A stretch of DNA of 7,350 nucleotides from an uncultured Clostridia bacterium. GTDB lineage: Bacteria; Bacillota; Clostridia; Oscillospirales; Acutalibacteraceae. Shown piece by piece: positions 5,521-7,350 of the stretch. The notes beneath the pieces are model-generated. The model was not told where the DNA came from. It ran no database searches and saw nothing but the letters and a program-made list of their open reading frames with translations. Location of the stretch: the NCBI GenBank assembly GCA_945227095.1, contig CALYOC010000027.1, positions 1-7,350 of the forward strand. Reading direction: 5' to 3'. Position 1 is the first letter of the stretch. Each line of letters starts with the position of its first letter. A program made the translations under genes and the position numbers.

Positions 5521-5556
5521 CCGAAAAGCGAAGCCCCTCGGCTTCGCTTTTCGGTT
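5521..5556 (+). terminator. Terminator after the dehydrogenase gene
   Basis: Perfect 15-bp stem CCGAAAAGCGAAGCC (5521-5535) and GGCTTCGCTTTTCGG (5540-5554) with the four-base loop CCTC. The G+C core GCGAAGCC/GGCTTCGC is followed by TTTT, which is the U-tract, with AAAA opposite it. It lies 28 bases after the stop at 5492. The U-tract is short, so some read-through into the next genes is possible. Confidence 0.75.
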
Positions 5557-5557
5557 A

Positions 5558-5646
5558 GTCCGACCCAATAGTATGCAAGCATGAGTACGCTTGCATACTA
5601 TTGGGCCGCGGCAACGGTCTGAACGGCGGTTTACCGTGGTTCGGAC
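5558..5646 (+). promoter_or_regulatory. Candidate structured leader element: three-way junction before the EamA transporter
   Basis: Closing stem GTCCGA (5558-5563) with TCGGAC (5641-5646). Directly abutting it is a perfect 17-bp hairpin, CCCAATAGTATGCAAGC (5564-5580) and GCTTGCATACTATTGGG (5589-5605), with loop ATGAGTAC. Directly abutting that is a third stem, CCGCGG (5606-5611) with CCGTGG (5634-5639, one G-U pair), around a 22-base inner part. Only base 5640 is left unpaired at the junction. The element ends eight bases before the AGGAG (5654-5658) of the transporter gene. No poly-T follows, so it is not a standard terminator. I see no good promoter between 5555 and 5650. It matches no riboswitch class I can name. 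A simple inverted-repeat insertion or protein-binding palindrome is the main alternative. Confidence 0.45.
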
Positions 5647-5663
5647 GATGGATAGGAGAGAAA

Positions 5664-6521
5664 ATGTGGGTTTTGTTTGCATTCGGCTCGGCTCTTTTTG
5701 CCGGAGTTACATCCGTTTTGGCAAAGTGCGCAATCAGAAAGACCGACTCGACTGTTGCGACTGCGGTTAGGACAATTATTGTCCTTGCGTTTGCGTGGCT
5801 TATGGTTTTTATAACGCGTTCGCAAAATCAAATCGCCGACATCAGCGGTAAAACATTCCTGTTTTTGATACTTTCGGGGCTTGCTACGGGCGCCTCGTGG
5901 CTTTGCTATTTTAAGGCGTTGCAGCTCGGCGATATAAATAAGGTCGTTCCGATTGACAAATCCTCGGTGGTGCTCAGCATTGTTTTTGCGTTCATCTTTC
6001 TTCGCGAGAAGGTCAGCGTGCCGAAGTTTATAGGAGTGGCGGCAATCGCCGTCGGCACGGCACTGATGATTGAGAAAAAGGATGTCGTCCGCAGCGGCAA
6101 GTCAAGAGGATGGCTTGTTTATGCGCTCGGCGCGGCATTTTTCGCGAGCCTGACCTCTATACTCGGCAAGGTGGGTATATCGGGAGTAGAATCGAATCTC
6201 GGAACGGCGATTCGCACCGGAGTGGTGCTCGTTATGTCTTGGGTGATGGTCTTTGTCAGCAAAAAGCACAAAGAGGCTTTACATATTGAACGCAGAGAAC
6301 TTCTCTTTATCTGTCTGTCGGGACTTGCGACGGGTGCTTCGTGGCTGTGCTACTACCGCGCGCTGAAGGACGGACTTGCAAGCGTTGTAGTGCCGATTGA
6401 CAAATTGAGTATTTTGGTAAGTACCGCCTTTTCCTATTTTGTATTTCACGAAAAGCTCACGCGCCGTTCTGCCATAGGACTTGTCGTAATTGTGGCAGGA
6501 ACGCTGTTTATGCTGCTTTAA
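5664..6521 (+). CDS. EamA/DMT-superfamily transporter with gapless internal duplication
   Basis: A 285-residue membrane transporter of the drug/metabolite family, probably about ten membrane segments in two five-segment halves. ATG 5664 is chosen over the upstream in-frame TTG 5601 because AGGAG (5654-5658) precedes it by five bases, the protein then starts directly with a membrane segment, and TTG 5601 lies inside the 17-bp hairpin. The halves (residues 1-137 and 149-285) align without a gap at a constant offset of 148: TSVLAK/TSILGK, AVRT/AIRT, SGLATGASWLCY (identical at 71-82 and 219-230), VVPIDKSS/VVPIDKLS. I count about 58 identities in 137 positions. EamA halves are usually much more diverged, so this looks like a fairly recent fusion of two single-domain copies. 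The substrate is unknown; family members move amino acids, nucleosides, drugs and other metabolites. The flavoprotein gene follows after 14 bases, so they form an operon. Confidence 0.88.
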   Translation: MWVLFAFGSALFAGVTSVLAKCAIRKTDSTVATAVRTIIVLAFAWLMVFITRSQNQIADISGKTFLFLILSGLATGASWLCYFKALQLGDINKVVPIDKSSVVLSIVFAFIFLREKVSVPKFIGVAAIAVGTALMIEKKDVVRSGKSRGWLVYALGAAFFASLTSILGKVGISGVESNLGTAIRTGVVLVMSWVMVFVSKKHKEALHIERRELLFICLSGLATGASWLCYYRALKDGLASVVVPIDKLSILVSTAFSYFVFHEKLTRRSAIGLVVIVAGTLFMLL

Positions 6522-6535
6522 ACGGAGGAAACGTT

Positions 6536-7234
6536 ATGAAAATAGTTTTAATACACGGTCAGGCTCATAAGGGAAGCACTTGGCATATCGCAGATATGCT
6601 CTTGCAAAATATTGAGTGCGAAAAGCAGGTTAGAGAGTTCTTTTTACCGCGTGAGCTCAACCATTTTTGCCTTGGCTGTTACAGATGTATTGACGGCAGG
6701 GAGCGTTGTCCGTTTTGGGAGGATAAAAGAGTGCTTGACGAGGCAATAAGACAGGCGGATTTGCTAATTTTTACAACGCCCAATTACTGTATGATGCCGA
6801 GCGCGCCGATGAAGGCGTTTCTCGACTTATTTTTCACAAATTGGCTTACTCACAAGCCGTATAAGGAGATGTTCGGCAAGCGTGCCGTTGTGATTTCCAC
6901 CGCCGCAGGAGCGGGTGCGGGCAAGGCGGCAAAGCTCCTTGCAGACAACCTGTTTAATTGGGGAATACCGCAGGTAAAAAGGTATAGTGTGAATGTAAAT
7001 GCTATGAATTGGGCTATGGTACCCGACAGGAAAAAGGATAAAACAGCGAGGGATATGAGGCGTTTGGCGGCAAGGCTCTCTGCCGAGCCGCGAGTCAGAG
7101 TCGGTATTAAGACGCGGTTTCTTTTTTCCTTTTACGGCTCAATGCAGAAGGCGAATTGGGGCGCTTCCGAGTCGGAAAAGGAGTATTGGGAGTCGAACGG
7201 CTGGCTGAACGGCAAAAAGCCGTGGAAACAGTAA
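6536..7234 (+). CDS. Flavodoxin-fold NAD(P)H oxidoreductase with iron-sulfur-flavoprotein-type Cys motif
   Basis: A 232-residue cytoplasmic flavoprotein of the NADPH-dependent FMN reductase / iron-sulfur flavoprotein group. GGAGG (6524-6528) precedes ATG 6536 by seven bases. The N-terminal strand and loop MKIVLIHGQAHKGSTWHIAD form the FMN phosphate-binding site with Ser14 and Thr15. FTTPNYCMMPSAPMKAFLD (79-97) is the second FMN loop, and STAAGAGAGKAA (121-132) the third. Cys45, Cys48, Cys51 and Cys58 form C-x2-C-x2-C-x6-C, which fits the spacing known for [4Fe-4S] ligation in iron-sulfur flavoproteins (C-x2-C-x2-C-x4-7-C). The C-terminal 45 residues are basic and aromatic-rich (MQKANWGASESEKEYW), common in clostridial members. 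It would pass electrons from NAD(P)H or ferredoxin to an unknown acceptor. Its partner gene is the EamA transporter just upstream. No terminator is visible right after the stop. Confidence 0.85.
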   Translation: MKIVLIHGQAHKGSTWHIADMLLQNIECEKQVREFFLPRELNHFCLGCYRCIDGRERCPFWEDKRVLDEAIRQADLLIFTTPNYCMMPSAPMKAFLDLFFTNWLTHKPYKEMFGKRAVVISTAAGAGAGKAAKLLADNLFNWGIPQVKRYSVNVNAMNWAMVPDRKKDKTARDMRRLAARLSAEPRVRVGIKTRFLFSFYGSMQKANWGASESEKEYWESNGWLNGKKPWKQ

Positions 7235-7295
7235 CAAAGTTGCGCTGCCGCCGCGCGTAAAGTGTACGGCGTTTGTTTGGTTAAGGTGAGGAGAA

Positions 7296-7350
7296 TTGAA
7301 CCCGATATGGTTTAAAACGGCATATTTTTGCCTGACCTGCGTTAAAAATC
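7296..7350 (+). CDS. Possible start of a further gene (TTG start, partial, 3' end outside window)
   Basis: A TTG at 7296 follows AAGGTG (7283-7288) by seven bases and the frame stays open to the window edge, giving MNPIWFKTAYFCLTCVKN. The other frames downstream of the ribosome-binding-like sequence hit a stop early (the GTG at 7286 and the ATG at 7307 both end at TAA 7313-7315). If real, it continues the transporter/flavoprotein unit, 61 bases after that stop. Eighteen codons are too few to identify it. Confidence 0.3.
   Translation, partial: MNPIWFKTAYFCLTCVKN

Noticed and set aside
5581..5622. Thirteen-codon ORF starting in the hairpin loop (ATG 5581), possible leader peptide
   Set aside because: No ribosome binding site precedes it and the codons show no run of a regulatory amino acid.
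5601..5663. Upstream in-frame extension of the EamA gene from TTG 5601
   Set aside because: The TTG is within the 3' arm of the 17-bp hairpin with no ribosome binding site, and the added residues are Gly/Trp-rich and unlike the family N-terminus. ATG 5664 has AGGAG at good spacing.
1..7350. CRISPR array, tRNA, rRNA, insertion sequence or prophage signs
   Set aside because: No regularly spaced repeats, cloverleaf-type sequence, transposase, integrase or flanking target duplications were seen on either strand.

Overview
The window looks like chromosomal DNA from a low-to-moderate GC Gram-positive anaerobe of the class Clostridia, possibly a gut Oscillospiraceae/Ruminococcaceae-type organism. 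This is inferred from strong AAGGAG/GGAGG ribosome binding sites, A+T-rich intergenic DNA with sigma-A-type promoters, hairpin terminators, a lipoprotein-type solute-binding protein and the general style of the proteins. The species cannot be fixed from the sequence.

Layout. (1) Positions 1-55 hold the last codons of an upstream gene, followed by a strong terminator (91-124). (2) Positions 125-625 are mostly noncoding, with one doubtful small membrane-protein ORF (389-559). (3) Positions 626-3878 hold a four-gene transcription unit on the + strand: promoter with a palindrome in its spacer, lipoprotein amino-acid-binding protein, intergenic hairpin, permease, ATPase, a DapF-fold epimerase/racemase resembling CntK histidine racemase, and a terminator. 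(4) A convergent - strand gene (3893-4504) encodes a membrane protein with a zinc ribbon and a very acidic Asp/Tyr tail. (5) A divergent promoter region (4505-4688) separates it from a + strand short-chain dehydrogenase (4689-5492) with its own terminator. (6) An 89-base region (5558-5646) that can fold as a compact three-way junction precedes a two-gene unit: an internally duplicated EamA/DMT transporter (5664-6521) and a flavodoxin-fold protein with an iron-sulfur-flavoprotein-type cysteine motif (6536-7234). (7) The right edge may hold the first codons of another gene, starting at TTG 7296.

How the genes may work together. The best-supported functional unit is the polar-amino-acid ABC importer plus racemase: the importer would bring in an amino acid or derivative and the cytoplasmic PLP-independent racemase would convert its stereochemistry. 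There is no metallophore synthase (CntL/CntM type) next to it, so it is not a complete staphylopine-type locus. The binding protein also appears to lack the arginine that usually holds the ligand alpha-carboxylate, which makes the substrate an open question. The transporter/flavoprotein pair is a plausible second two-gene unit of unknown substrate. The least explained noncoding structure is the junction-like element at 5558-5646.
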